Shown: positions 53,097 through 61,754, counted from the stretch's first letter. The stretch: 64,000 nucleotides of DNA from Acidimicrobiia bacterium (GCA_036396535.1 DASWKR010000057.1:1-64000); one strand, 5' to 3'. Numbers and translations are program-made. Notes: generated by a model not told the origin, from the sequence alone.

Positions 53097-53564
53097 TCAA
53101 CCCTCCAACTCGACTCCCCCGAGCAGCGCATCGACCAAGGCGTCCTGGAGGTACGACAGGTAGTTGAGCGCGATGATCTGCGGATCTCGTGACCGAGAGT
53201 CCGGTTGCCAGTCCTCTGTGATGCCGAGGCGGGCAGCCAGGCTGAGACGTGCCTCGCCGAGGACCCTCAGCCAGGCGTCTGCCGTCTCGATGTCGAGCAT
53301 CGCCTCCCCGACGAGGGACGCCTCGAAGGCCATACGGTCGTGGCGTCGCTCCCGCTCGAGGCGGTCGCCGAGCATGTCGGCGTACGCCGTCGCCGCGTCG
53401 GGGTCGTCGGGGTGCGGCTGGTAGTCGAGCCGCTGCGCCGCCGGGTCGCCTACCTGGTGGCCGACGCCTGCCAGCAGCGCGGGGAGCTGCCTCAGGAGGG
53501 CGACCTCGGCCTCGGTGAGCCTGACGGTCACCGTGTCGCCGACGAGAACGAACGGCGCGGTCAC
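53097..53564 (-). CDS. DUF2017-like protein
   Basis: A 155-residue mostly helical protein: VRLTEAEVALLRQLPALLAG, RLDYQPHPDDPDAATAYADM, then a long helical part ending in ALNYLSYLQDALVDALLGG. It occurs beside clpS in many actinobacteria and is named DUF2017. The GTG start overlaps the clpS stop (GTGA). Its function is unknown; a link to Clp proteolysis is inferred from position. Confidence 0.85.
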   Translation of the reverse strand: MTAPFVLVGDTVTVRLTEAEVALLRQLPALLAGVGHQVGDPAAQRLDYQPHPDDPDAATAYADMLGDRLERERRHDRMAFEASLVGEAMLDIETADAWLRVLGEARLSLAARLGITEDWQPDSRSRDPQIIALNYLSYLQDALVDALLGGVELEG

Positions 53565-53851
53565 GCCCGCTCCAGGGTCGCCCACAGTCCGTACCCGTGG
53601 AGCCTGTGACAATCGAGCTCGGCCCGCTCGAGGGGGCCGCTGGAGACGATCGCCCTGCCTTCGTTGTGGATCTGCAGCATGAGCCGGGTCGCCTTGTCGA
53701 CGCTGTACCCGAACAGGCGGCGCAAGACGAGCACCACGTAGCTCATGAGGTTGACGGGGTCGTTCCAGACGACGACGTTCCACCCCAGGTCGATGTCGGA
53801 GCGCTCCCCCGTCTCGGGTCGCTCGACCTCGACAGGAGCGGTCGTCGTCAC
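53561..53851 (-). CDS. clpS: ATP-dependent Clp protease adaptor ClpS
   Basis: A 96-residue N-end-rule adaptor. VVVWNDPVNLMSYVVLVLRR has the Asn-Asp pair that binds the N-terminal residue of substrates; LMLQIHNEGRAIVSSGPLER has the pocket His. It hands substrates to ClpC/ClpA-ClpP. GTG start. The acidic N-terminal tail (about 1-22) is normal. Confidence 0.95.
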   Translation of the reverse strand: MTTTAPVEVERPETGERSDIDLGWNVVVWNDPVNLMSYVVLVLRRLFGYSVDKATRLMLQIHNEGRAIVSSGPLERAELDCHRLHGYGLWATLERA

Positions 53852-53916
53852 CGGTCACCGCCTCGGAGGCGGCCGCCGCCCGAGGCGCCCCGCCGCACGC
53901 GCCGACAGTTGCGGCA

Positions 53917-54678
53917 TCACTTCGGCCCCATGCGGATGCCGCCGTCCATCCGGATCGTCTCGGCGTTCATGTAGCTGTGGGTGACGAGCAGCATCGCAAC
54001 TTCGGCGTACTCCTCCGGCGTGCCGAGGCGCTTGGGATGGAGAACCTGTTGACCGAGAGATTCGCGGGCCTCCTCGGGAAGGCCGGCGAGCAGCGGCGTG
54101 TCGATGATCCCAGGCGCGATCGTGTTCACCCGGATGCCGCGCGATGACAAGTCGCGGGCGATGGGGAGCGTCATGCCCACGATCCCGCCCTTCGACGCCG
54201 AGTATGCCGCCTGGCCGACCTGACCGTCGAAGGCCGCAACCGACGCGGTGTTGACGATGGCGCCTCGCTCGCCGTCCGCCAGCGGTTCGTTGCCGACCAT
54301 GCGGGCCGCCGCCAGCCGGATGCAGTTGAAGGTGCCCGTCAAGTTGATGCCGATGACGGCATCCCAGTGGTCGAGCGTGTGCGGTGAACCGTCGCGATTG
54401 ATCGTCCGCTGCGGCGGCCCGATTCCGGCGCAGTTGACGAGGACCCTGAGCGGAGCCATCTCGTAAGCGGCGTCCACGGCCGCTTGGACCTCGTCCGGCC
54501 GGCGTACGTCTGCGTGGACGTACGCCCCCCCGATGCCGGTCGCCAGGACGTCGCCTTGCTCGTCCTGGATGTCGACGATCACCACGTGGACTCCAGCATC
54601 CGCCAGACGGCGGGCGGTCGCCGCCCCGAGACCTGAGGCGCCTCCGGTCACGATTCCCGACGATCCTGCGATCTCCAC
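53917..54678 (-). CDS. 3-hydroxyacyl-CoA dehydrogenase-like SDR (HSD17B10 type)
   Basis: A 253-residue SDR: TGGASGLGAAT cofactor loop, NCAGIGPPQ, and AAYSASKGG active site. The run IARDLSSRGIRVNTIAPGII then DTPLLAGLPEEARESL is typical of the type II 3-hydroxyacyl-CoA/2-methyl-3-hydroxybutyryl-CoA group. NAD is expected from Asp after strand 2 (VIVDIQDE). The GTG start has GAAGGG upstream. It may serve branched-chain amino acid or fatty acid breakdown. Confidence 0.9.
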   Translation of the reverse strand: MEIAGSSGIVTGGASGLGAATARRLADAGVHVVIVDIQDEQGDVLATGIGGAYVHADVRRPDEVQAAVDAAYEMAPLRVLVNCAGIGPPQRTINRDGSPHTLDHWDAVIGINLTGTFNCIRLAAARMVGNEPLADGERGAIVNTASVAAFDGQVGQAAYSASKGGIVGMTLPIARDLSSRGIRVNTIAPGIIDTPLLAGLPEEARESLGQQVLHPKRLGTPEEYAEVAMLLVTHSYMNAETIRMDGGIRMGPK

Positions 54679-54714
54679 GCTTCGAGTCCCTTCTCTCGGT
54701 ACGGCCCGGCTACG

Positions 54715-56376
54715 TTAGGAGGGCGCCTCGGCGGCGGGCACGGCGCCGGACAGCACCTGTCCTGAGACGACCATCCGCCCGCCGACCCACACCGATTCGA
54801 TCCCGTCTCCAGCCAACCGGGGCTGCTCGTACGTCGCCTTGTCCCTCACGGTGGCCGGATCGAACAGGACGAGATCGGCCGGGCGTCCGGGCGTGATCGA
54901 CCCGAGGCGGTCGGCGGCCCCGACGATGGCGGCGGCCCTTCCCGTCATCTTGTGGATCGCGTCGCGGAGCGACATGACCCCGAGCTCACGGACGAACCGG
55001 CCGAGCACCCTGGTAAACGTGCCGTAGAGACGCGGGTGCGGCATCCCGCCGGGGTTGACGACGCCGTCCGACCCGATCGACGTGTACGGCATGCCCATGA
55101 ACACCGCCACGTTCTCTTCGACGTTGTTGAACGAGATGAGCGACACCGCCAGATCGTTGCGAGCGAGGATCTCGAAGACGGCATCGAATGCCTCCTGGCT
55201 CATCGGGTCGGCGACGCCCGATCGGTGGATGATGTCGGCGAAGCTCCGCCCTGCGAGGCTCGGGTCGACGGCGTCGGCCACTGTGAGGCCTTCCCACCCC
55301 CCCGAGAAGCGGAACCAGTTGTCCCACCCGGTCACGTCTTCGAGAAGCTGGCGCCTGGCACGCTGTCGTACCGCCGGGTCGGCCAGTCGGCGAATGGCCG
55401 CAACGTGGCCGCCTTCGAGCAGCCACGGCGGGAGGAGAACCGTCGCCGTGGACGAGCCGGCGGTGTACGGGTGGATGTCGGCGGTGATGGCGACGCCGGC
55501 CCCCTGGGCGACGGCGATCTTGTCGAGAAGCGACTGAGCCTTCGGCCAGTTCGCCCGGCCGGCCGTCTTGATGTGGCTGTAGTGGAGGTGAACACCGGTG
55601 GCGGCGGCGACATCGATGACCTCGTCCGTCGCCTCCTCGACGTTCTCGCTCTCGGAGCGGACGTGGACGAAGAACGGCTTGCCCTTGGCCGCCGCCACCT
55701 CGCACAACGCGGCCACCTCGGCGGTGTCGGCGTAGGCGGCAGGTACGTACACCAGGCCGGTCGACAGCCCGGCGGCGCCGTCGTCGAGCGCCCCGGCCAG
55801 TGCCTCCTGCATCGCGGCGAGCTCGTCGGCGGTCGGGGGACGGCTCTCCATTCCCATCACGTATCGGCGGATGGTGCCATGCCCGACGAGCCCTATCGCC
55901 CTCGTCGACGAGTGGCGGCGCAGCTCGGCGAGATATTCGCCGAACGTCGACCACGTCCACCTGTCGCGAGGGAGGCGCCCGTCGAGGCCTGCGATGTAGT
56001 GGCCGAAGTCGTCGATGTCGCCTTCGTGGACGGGCGCCGCCGACATTCCGTCCTGGCCGAACACCTGGGCGGTGCAACCTTGGAGCAGCTTTGGCGCGTC
56101 GCCTATCGGGGCTCCGTCGCCGTCGCGCAACACCGTGTAGAGGTCGGAGTGCGAGTGGAGGTCGACGAACCCCGGCGCCAGCGCCATGCCGGCGCCGTCG
56201 ACGACCCGCTCCGACTCCGCCGGTGGGAGCGCCGCCGCGATCTCGACAACGGTGCCTGCGCCGTCGACGCGGACGTCGCCGCGCACCGGGTCGCGGCCCG
56301 ACCCGTCATGGATGTCGGCGCCTCGAATGAGCCAGGGCCCGGTCGCGCCGAGATGTGGGGAAGGCGCTCTCGACAT
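54715..56376 (-). CDS. N-acyl-D-amino-acid deacylase-like amidohydrolase
   Basis: A 553-residue metal hydrolase of the D-aminoacylase family: GFVDLHSHSDLY metal site, FVHVRSESENVEEATDEVID, HYSHIKTAG and SIGSDGVVNPGG. TPGRPADLVLFDPATVRDKA is the usual C-terminal block. It removes acyl groups from D-amino acids or related N-acyl compounds. ATG 56376 begins the family sequence; no strong ribosome site. It precedes (divergently) the carbamoyltransferase cassette, and both may act on N-substituted amino acids. Confidence 0.88.
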   Translation of the reverse strand: MSRAPSPHLGATGPWLIRGADIHDGSGRDPVRGDVRVDGAGTVVEIAAALPPAESERVVDGAGMALAPGFVDLHSHSDLYTVLRDGDGAPIGDAPKLLQGCTAQVFGQDGMSAAPVHEGDIDDFGHYIAGLDGRLPRDRWTWSTFGEYLAELRRHSSTRAIGLVGHGTIRRYVMGMESRPPTADELAAMQEALAGALDDGAAGLSTGLVYVPAAYADTAEVAALCEVAAAKGKPFFVHVRSESENVEEATDEVIDVAAATGVHLHYSHIKTAGRANWPKAQSLLDKIAVAQGAGVAITADIHPYTAGSSTATVLLPPWLLEGGHVAAIRRLADPAVRQRARRQLLEDVTGWDNWFRFSGGWEGLTVADAVDPSLAGRSFADIIHRSGVADPMSQEAFDAVFEILARNDLAVSLISFNNVEENVAVFMGMPYTSIGSDGVVNPGGMPHPRLYGTFTRVLGRFVRELGVMSLRDAIHKMTGRAAAIVGAADRLGSITPGRPADLVLFDPATVRDKATYEQPRLAGDGIESVWVGGRMVVSGQVLSGAVPAAEAPS

Positions 56377-56399
56377 GGCGGCATTATCACCCGCCAACC

Positions 56400-56448
56400 G
56401 TTCCTGCGTCCCATCATCGCAACGAAGCGATGCCGGGACGCAGGAACC
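56400..56448. repeat. Family-A intergenic palindromic repeat
   Basis: GTTCCTGCGTCCC and GGGACGCAGGAACC arms, with an inner CATCGCAACGAAGCGATG hairpin. Almost perfectly self-complementary. Confidence 0.85.
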
Positions 56449-56469
56449 GGATTGGGGCCACCGCTCACC

Positions 56470-56517
56470 GTTCGGGCGTACCCCCGTCGCAGCGATGCGA
56501 CGGGGGTACGCAGGAAC
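56470..56517. repeat. Family-A repeat, near-perfect hairpin variant
   Basis: GTTCGGGCGTACCCCCGTCG and GCGACGGGGGTACGCAGGAAC-type arms around a short AGC-AT loop; the stem CGTACCCCCGTCGC pairs perfectly with GCGACGGGGGTACG. It is 21 bp from the previous copy and 16 bp before a -35 promoter element. Confidence 0.85.
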
Positions 56518-56533
56518 AGAGTGAGGACGATGA

Positions 56534-56562
56534 TTGACAAAACGTAAACCGGCTCCGATAGT
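56534..56562 (+). promoter_or_regulatory. SigA-type promoter for carbamoyltransferase cassette
   Basis: TTGACA (perfect -35), 17-nt spacer, GATAGT (-10, four of six). It gives a leader of about 67 nt before the ATG at 56636. Confidence 0.6.
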
Positions 56563-56635
56563 TGATCGGACGGCCGGGCCATGCGGATCGACCTCGAGAG
56601 GCGCCGGCAACCCACTCTGCTTGCAGGAGAAGAGC

Positions 56636-57589
56636 ATGCGCAGCTTCGCCGGTCGGGACGTCCTCTCCCTGAAGGACATGGAACGGGCTGAGTTCGACCA
56701 CATCTTCGAGGTGTGCGACGAGCTGGAACCGATCGCCAAGGAACGCATCAACGTCGACCTGCTGTCAGGGAAGACCCTGGTCACGGCGTTCTACCAGCCG
56801 TCGACGCGCACCCGTCTGGCTCACGAGGCAGCCATGCACCGCCTCGGCGGCCACGTGCTCGGCTTCTCCGACGCCAAGATGACGCGGGCCGGCGACTTCT
56901 ACCAGGAGTCGATCAAGGACACCGTTCACATGCTCGAGTACTACGGCGACGTCATCGTCATGCGCCACTTCCAACAGGGGGCGCCCCACGAGGCGGCCAA
57001 ATGGGCGTCGATCCCGGTCATCAACGCAGGCGACGGCTGGGGCGAGCACCCCACCCAGGTCCTCACCGACCTCTACACCGTGCGGCGCGAACGGGGACAC
57101 ATCGACGGGCTCACGTTCCTGTGCATCGGCGACGGACGGATGCGCACGATGCACTCGATCGGCTACGCCCTCACCCAGTTCGACTGCCAGGCGATCTTCA
57201 TATCGCCGGAAGAGATGGCGATCACCGACGAGTTCAAGGCAGAGCTGCGAGAGAGGAACCTCGATTTCCGGGAGGCGGACCACGTCAAGGATGCGATCGC
57301 CGACGCCGACGTGATCTACATGGAGCCGGTGGTCCAGGCCGACTACACCCAGGGCAGGGTCGGCAAAGAGGAGCAGTACGGCACAACCCCCGACAACTAT
57401 CGGGTCACCCGCCGGCTTCTCGCCGACCAGGCGAGGCGTGATGCCATCATCCTCCACTCCCTTCCGCGGATGGACGAGCTCCCCCCGGACGTGGACGCCA
57501 CCAGGCATGCTCGCTACTGGCAGGAGGCCTACTACGGCGTCGTCATGCGCATGGGCTTGCTCTCCCTCGTCCTCGGGGCCATGGAGTAG
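56636..57589 (+). CDS. Aspartate-carbamoyltransferase-like enzyme, altered amino-acid site
   Basis: A 317-residue transcarbamylase. The carbamoyl-phosphate site is intact: STRT at 56-59, HPTQ, and the GDGRMRTMHS segment. The C-terminal HSLPRMDEL replaces the usual HPLPR. Around residues 228-235 the aspartate-binding pattern TRxQxER is EPVVQADY: Arg229 of the E. coli enzyme aligns with Val232, while the Gln (234) is kept. So the acceptor is probably not aspartate. It is followed 3 bp later by carbamate kinase, which suggests catabolic use: a carbamoylated amine to carbamoyl phosphate. ATG 56636 has CAGGAGA upstream. Confidence 0.85.
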   Translation: MRSFAGRDVLSLKDMERAEFDHIFEVCDELEPIAKERINVDLLSGKTLVTAFYQPSTRTRLAHEAAMHRLGGHVLGFSDAKMTRAGDFYQESIKDTVHMLEYYGDVIVMRHFQQGAPHEAAKWASIPVINAGDGWGEHPTQVLTDLYTVRRERGHIDGLTFLCIGDGRMRTMHSIGYALTQFDCQAIFISPEEMAITDEFKAELRERNLDFREADHVKDAIADADVIYMEPVVQADYTQGRVGKEEQYGTTPDNYRVTRRLLADQARRDAIILHSLPRMDELPPDVDATRHARYWQEAYYGVVMRMGLLSLVLGAME

Positions 57590-57592
57590 CTC

Positions 57593-58531
57593 ATGCCGAC
57601 GGCCGTCGTCGCCATCGGCGGCAACTCGCTGATCCTCGATGCGGCCCACCAGACGGTCGCCGACCAATACCGGGCGGCGGGAGAGACGACCCAGCACATC
57701 GCCGGCCTCATCGAGGGAGGATGGGATGTCGTCATCGTCCACGGCAACGGACCACAGGTCGGCTTCATCCTCCGTCGCAGCGAGCTGGCAGCCCACGAGC
57801 TGCACGAGGTTCCGCTCGAGGCCTGCGTGGCGGACACGCAGGGCGCCATCGGGTTCGCCATCCAGCAGAACCTCCAGAACGACTTGCGGCACATGGACGT
57901 GAGGCGGCGCGTCGTCACGATCGTCACCCAGGTCGAGGTGGCCGCCGACGACCCCGCCTTCCAGGATCCGTCCAAGCCGATCGGGTCGTTCATGGACGAG
58001 GAGCAGGCGAGGCAGCGACTCGCCCAGGGCTGGCAGGTGCGCGAGGACGCCGGGCGTGGCTGGCGTCGTGTCGTCGCCTCCCCGCAGCCGCTGCGCATCG
58101 TCGAGCAGGAGACGATCACCGCTCTGATCGACTCCGGGGCCGTCGTCATCGCCGTCGGCGGCGGCGGCATCCCCGTCATCAGGGACGCCAACGGCGATCT
58201 GCGCGGCGTGGCAGCGGTCATCGACAAGGACCGGGCGGCGGCGTTGCTCGCCCGCGACATCCACTCCGACCTGCTCCTCATCTCGACGGCGGTCGAGAAG
58301 GTGGCACTCGACTTCGGCACGCCGGAACAGCGGGACATCGACGTGATGCGAGCCGACGAGGCTCGGCGCCGGCTGGCCGAGGGGAGACACTTCGCCGAGG
58401 GCTCGATGGCGCCCAAGATCGAGGCGGCCATCTCGTACCTCGACGATGGAGGCAAGCAGGTGGTCATCACGGACCCGGCACACCTCGAAGAGGCTGTGAA
58501 GGGAGAGACAGGCACCTGGATCGTGCCGTGA
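57593..58531 (+). CDS. arcC: Carbamate kinase
   Basis: A 312-residue amino-acid-kinase-fold enzyme: AVVAIGGNSLI, VIVHGNGPQVG, DTQGAIGFAIQQ, VIAVGGGGIPV and IDKDRAAALLA. It converts carbamoyl phosphate and ADP to ATP plus carbamate, which breaks down to ammonia and CO2. Placed between a carbamoyltransferase and a PLP enzyme, it would harvest ATP from a carbamoyl compound. The stop overlaps the next start (GTGA). Confidence 0.94.
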   Translation: MPTAVVAIGGNSLILDAAHQTVADQYRAAGETTQHIAGLIEGGWDVVIVHGNGPQVGFILRRSELAAHELHEVPLEACVADTQGAIGFAIQQNLQNDLRHMDVRRRVVTIVTQVEVAADDPAFQDPSKPIGSFMDEEQARQRLAQGWQVREDAGRGWRRVVASPQPLRIVEQETITALIDSGAVVIAVGGGGIPVIRDANGDLRGVAAVIDKDRAAALLARDIHSDLLLISTAVEKVALDFGTPEQRDIDVMRADEARRRLAEGRHFAEGSMAPKIEAAISYLDDGGKQVVITDPAHLEEAVKGETGTWIVP

Positions 58532-59763
58532 GCCACGTCACCGACCTCGTGTGCACGACGTGCGCCAAACCGGTCGTGGCCGGCGCCCTCACCTGCCAGG
58601 ACGACGGAGGGACACTCGACGTCCGCTACGACTACGAAACCGTCGGCAGGGTCATGTCGCCCGACACGCTCAGCGCCGACCGCAACCCGACGATGTGGCG
58701 CTATCGGGCGCTGCTGCCGATCGAGGACGACGCCCACCTCCCGCCCCTCACCGTCGGCGGCACGCCGCTCTACGCGGCGCCGCGCCTCGCCATCGACAGC
58801 GGCGTCGGGGCGATGTGGATCAAGGACGAGACCAGGCAGCCGACAGGATCACTCAAGGACAGGGCTTCGGCGCTGGCCGTCGTCAAGGCGAGGGAAGCGG
58901 GTGCAAAGGTCGTGACCACGGCGAGCACCGGCAACGCCGCCGCCGCGCTGGCGGGAATCAGCGCCAGCGTCGGACAGGAGAACGTGATCTTCGTCCCCGA
59001 TGCCGCCCCTGAGGCGAAGATCGCCCAGCTGCTGGCGTACGGGTCCCGCCTCGTGCTCGTGAGGGGGAATTACGCGGCGGCGTTCGATCTGTGTTCCGCA
59101 GCCGTGGCGCGTTACGGCTGGTACGACCGCAACACCGGCATCAACCCGTACATGACCGAAGGCAAGAAGACGGTCGCCCTCGAGATCCTCGAGCAGCTCG
59201 AGTGGTCGGCCCCGGACGTGATCCTGGTGAGCGTCGGCGACGGCTCCATCATCGGCGGCGTCCACAAGGGTGTGAAGGACGCCCTGGCGCTCGGCTGGAT
59301 CGAGCGGATGCCGCGACTCATCGGCGTCCAGGCGGAGGGCAGCGACTACATGGCTCAGGCATACGAGTCCGGCGAGAACGTGACGTCGAAGCCGCCGATC
59401 GAAGCGTCGACGATCGCCGACTCGATCAGCGCCGACCTGCCGAGGGACCGCGTCAAGGCGTTGGCCGCGGTCACGGAGACGGGCGGCGCCTACCTGCGGG
59501 TCACGGACGAGGAGATCCTGGCCGCCATCCCTCTGTTGGCGCGCGGCAGCGGCGTCTTCGCCGAGCCTGCGGGGGCGGCCGCGTACGCCGGGCTGCTGGC
59601 CGCCAAGCGGCTGGGACACATCGGCGGCGACGACGAGGCCGTCGTCATCGCCACCGGCAGCGGCCTCAAGGACGTCGCGTCGGCGCGGAGGGCCACCGCA
59701 GCCGAGACGCCGATCCACGTCGCTCCAGACATCGACGAGCTGGCCAGGGCGTTGGAGCCGTGA
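58528..59763 (+). CDS. Threonine-synthase-fold PLP-dependent enzyme
   Basis: A 411-residue type-II PLP enzyme. The PLP Lys is Lys110 in PTGSLKDRAS; ASTGNAAAALAG binds phosphate; VSVGDGSIIGGVHKG and GVFAEPAGAAAYAG follow. An N-terminal Cys pair (VCTTCAKP) is a remnant of the zinc ribbon often found in threonine synthase. It is translationally coupled to carbamate kinase, so it could be a lyase for the amino acid released by the carbamoyltransferase (compare the YgeW/YgeX/YqeA genes of E. coli) rather than a biosynthetic threonine synthase. Confidence 0.85.
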   Translation: MSHVTDLVCTTCAKPVVAGALTCQDDGGTLDVRYDYETVGRVMSPDTLSADRNPTMWRYRALLPIEDDAHLPPLTVGGTPLYAAPRLAIDSGVGAMWIKDETRQPTGSLKDRASALAVVKAREAGAKVVTTASTGNAAAALAGISASVGQENVIFVPDAAPEAKIAQLLAYGSRLVLVRGNYAAAFDLCSAAVARYGWYDRNTGINPYMTEGKKTVALEILEQLEWSAPDVILVSVGDGSIIGGVHKGVKDALALGWIERMPRLIGVQAEGSDYMAQAYESGENVTSKPPIEASTIADSISADLPRDRVKALAAVTETGGAYLRVTDEEILAAIPLLARGSGVFAEPAGAAAYAGLLAAKRLGHIGGDDEAVVIATGSGLKDVASARRATAAETPIHVAPDIDELARALEP

Positions 59764-60170
59764 GGACGCTTGCGGCGAGGCGTCGCCGGCCAGCAGCAGG
59801 CCACCCTCTCGGCTCGGGGCTACGCCCGCTCGCCGATCTCCCGCAAAGCGGGAGATAGCGTCTCCCGCAAGCCGGGAGATAGCGTCTCCCGCAAGCCTTG
59901 AGATAGCGTCTCCCGCAAGCCTTGACGCTATCTCCCGCAAGCCTTGACGCTATCTCCCGCAAGCCTTGACGCTATCTCCCGCAAGCCGGGAGATAGCGTC
60001 AAACGCACGCTCGGCGACCTCCCGTCACGCGAACGATCGAGTCCCTACCGAAGTCAACGCCCACACGGCTGAGGGCAGCGGACGCTCGCACTCACAGAGT
60101 GAGAGGCCGCCCCGGTCCGGGAAGCCGCGTACGCTCCTTCTGCCGATGACGCAGCTGAGCAGGAGGAAAC
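59764..60170. other. Intergenic region with tandem hairpin array
   Basis: This 407-bp gap holds a seven-unit tandem array (listed). Upstream of it is only GC-rich sequence. Downstream, 60001-60170 contains a possible promoter for the next gene but no clear hexamers; the ribosome site AGGAGG is at 60161. Confidence 0.6.
59838..60000. repeat. Tandem hairpin array, family B, seven units
   Basis: Seven units start at 59838, 59862, 59886, 59910, 59932, 59954 and 59976, so spacing is 24, 24, 24, 22, 22 and 22. Each begins CTCCCGCAA. Units 1, 2 and 7 are self-complementary hairpins ending AGATAGCGT. Units 3 to 6 have CTTG in place of the pairing arm. In units 4 to 6 the tail is inverted (ACGCTAT), so tails of neighbouring units can pair with each other. 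Confidence 0.9.
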
Positions 60171-61631
60171 GTGATCGACCTCACCATCAACGAGGCGGGA
60201 CGCCGCGCCGCGGCAGCCACGGCGAGAGGGCGGTCGATCCGCATCCCGACGTTCGCCGAGATGCGGGACCCGTCGCTCGTGCCTACCGACGTACGGGCCG
60301 CACTGGGTGGAGTGGGCCTCTGGGACCTCGACCCACTCAACCTCTTCCGGATCACGTGGCATAACGAGCCCGTGGCGCACGGCGGTGGCTTCGGTCCCGT
60401 CAATTTCGTCGAGCTTCCGCCCGAGCTGACCGGAGTCCCGGCCCGCATCATCCAGCTCATCGGCAAGTGGTTCCCAACCGGCGCCCACAAGGTGGGAGCA
60501 GCCTTCGGGTGCCTCGTTCCCCGGCTGGTGACCGGGCAGTTCGACCCGGGCACCCAGAAGGCGGTCTGGCCGTCGACGGGCAACTACTGCCGCGGCGGCG
60601 CCTACGACTCCCACCTCCTCGGTTGCGAGTCGATCGCCATCCTCCCTGAGGGGATGAGCCGGGAGCGCTTCGCGTGGCTCGAGGGCGTCGCAGGCGAGAT
60701 CATCAAGACGCCCGGCTCCGAGTCGAACGTCAAGGAGATCTTCGACAAGTGCAACGAGCTGCGGGCGTCGGGCGAGGATCTCGTCATCTTCAACCAGTTC
60801 GACGAGTTCGGGAACTATTTGTGGCACTACACGGTCACGGGACCGGCGATCGTCGAGGTGCTCGAATCGGCCATGAGGCCCGGCGACGCCTATCGGGGAT
60901 TCACGGTGACGACCGGGTCGGCCGGGACGATCGCCGCCGGGGATCACCTCAAGGTGGTGTACCCGACCTCGATGGTCGCAGCGGGCGAGGCGATCCAATG
61001 CCCGACGATGCTCTACAACGGCTTCGGGGCGCACCGCATCGAAGGCATCGGCGACAAGCACATCCCGTGGATTCACAACGTCAGGGACACCGACCTGGCG
61101 ATCGGGCTCGACGACGAGGCGGCCATCACGACCCTCCGCCTCTTCAACGAGCCGGCCGGGCAGGCGTACCTCGTCGACCAGGGGGTCAAGCCGGACGTCA
61201 TCGACCAGCTCCCGCTGCTCGGCATCTCGGGTGTCGCCAACATGCTGGCGGCCGCCAAGTTCGCCAAGTACTTCGAGCTGACCGAGCGCGACGTGGTCGT
61301 CACGATCGGGACAGATTCGATGGAGATGTACGGCTCCCGGCTCCACGAGCTCACAGACGAGCGAGGTGAGTTCACCCAGCTCGACGCGGCTGCTGCGTAT
61401 CACCGCCACCTGCTCGGCACGGCGATCGACCACGTCCACGAGCTGAGCTACTGGGACCGCAAACGGATCCACAACCTCAAGTACTACACCTGGGTCGAGC
61501 AGCAGGACAAGACATACGCCGAGATCCAGGCACAGTGGTACGACCCCGACTACTGGACATCGATCCAGGCACTCGCCGAGCCGATCGACCGCCTCATCGA
61601 CGAGTTCAACGGCATCGCGGCGGCCCTGTGA
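60171..61631 (+). CDS. PLP-dependent enzyme, tryptophan-synthase-beta-like fold
   Basis: A 486-residue type-II PLP enzyme. KWFPTGAHKVGAA puts the PLP Lys at 107; PSTGNYCRGGAYDSHLLGCE and TTGSAGTIAAGDHLK are the phosphate and cofactor loops. It is longer than cysteine synthase or TrpB, and no partner alpha subunit is near. NCBI-style names for relatives are only 'PLP-dependent protein'; the substrate is not known to me. The GTG start has AGGAGGAAAC before it. A strong terminator follows at 61755, so it is probably monocistronic. Confidence 0.85.
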   Translation: MIDLTINEAGRRAAAATARGRSIRIPTFAEMRDPSLVPTDVRAALGGVGLWDLDPLNLFRITWHNEPVAHGGGFGPVNFVELPPELTGVPARIIQLIGKWFPTGAHKVGAAFGCLVPRLVTGQFDPGTQKAVWPSTGNYCRGGAYDSHLLGCESIAILPEGMSRERFAWLEGVAGEIIKTPGSESNVKEIFDKCNELRASGEDLVIFNQFDEFGNYLWHYTVTGPAIVEVLESAMRPGDAYRGFTVTTGSAGTIAAGDHLKVVYPTSMVAAGEAIQCPTMLYNGFGAHRIEGIGDKHIPWIHNVRDTDLAIGLDDEAAITTLRLFNEPAGQAYLVDQGVKPDVIDQLPLLGISGVANMLAAAKFAKYFELTERDVVVTIGTDSMEMYGSRLHELTDERGEFTQLDAAAAYHRHLLGTAIDHVHELSYWDRKRIHNLKYYTWVEQQDKTYAEIQAQWYDPDYWTSIQALAEPIDRLIDEFNGIAAAL

Positions 61632-61754
61632 GGGCCATCCGACTCCCACTCGCCGGAACCGATCCCGGCCCCTCATCCGTGATCAACACGTGTGAACCCC
61701 GACGCGGAGTCTCCTGAGTCGCATCGACGCGGGAGCGAGCGTGCCGGAGGCCGA

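Noticed and set aside
17225-56517. Family-A repeats as simple transcription terminators
   Set aside because: Several copies lie between divergent starts or directly upstream of promoters, and none has a T-run. Termination may happen at some, but it does not explain the set.
56577-56632. Possible SAM-type riboswitch before the carbamoyltransferase (a GGCAACCC block)
   Set aside because: Only the short GGCAACC piece matches; the kink-turn, pseudoknot and P1 partner are not seen, and the gene does not belong to sulfur metabolism.
59838-60000. CRISPR array
   Set aside because: Units are contiguous 22-24-bp repeats without unique spacers, and no cas gene is in the window.
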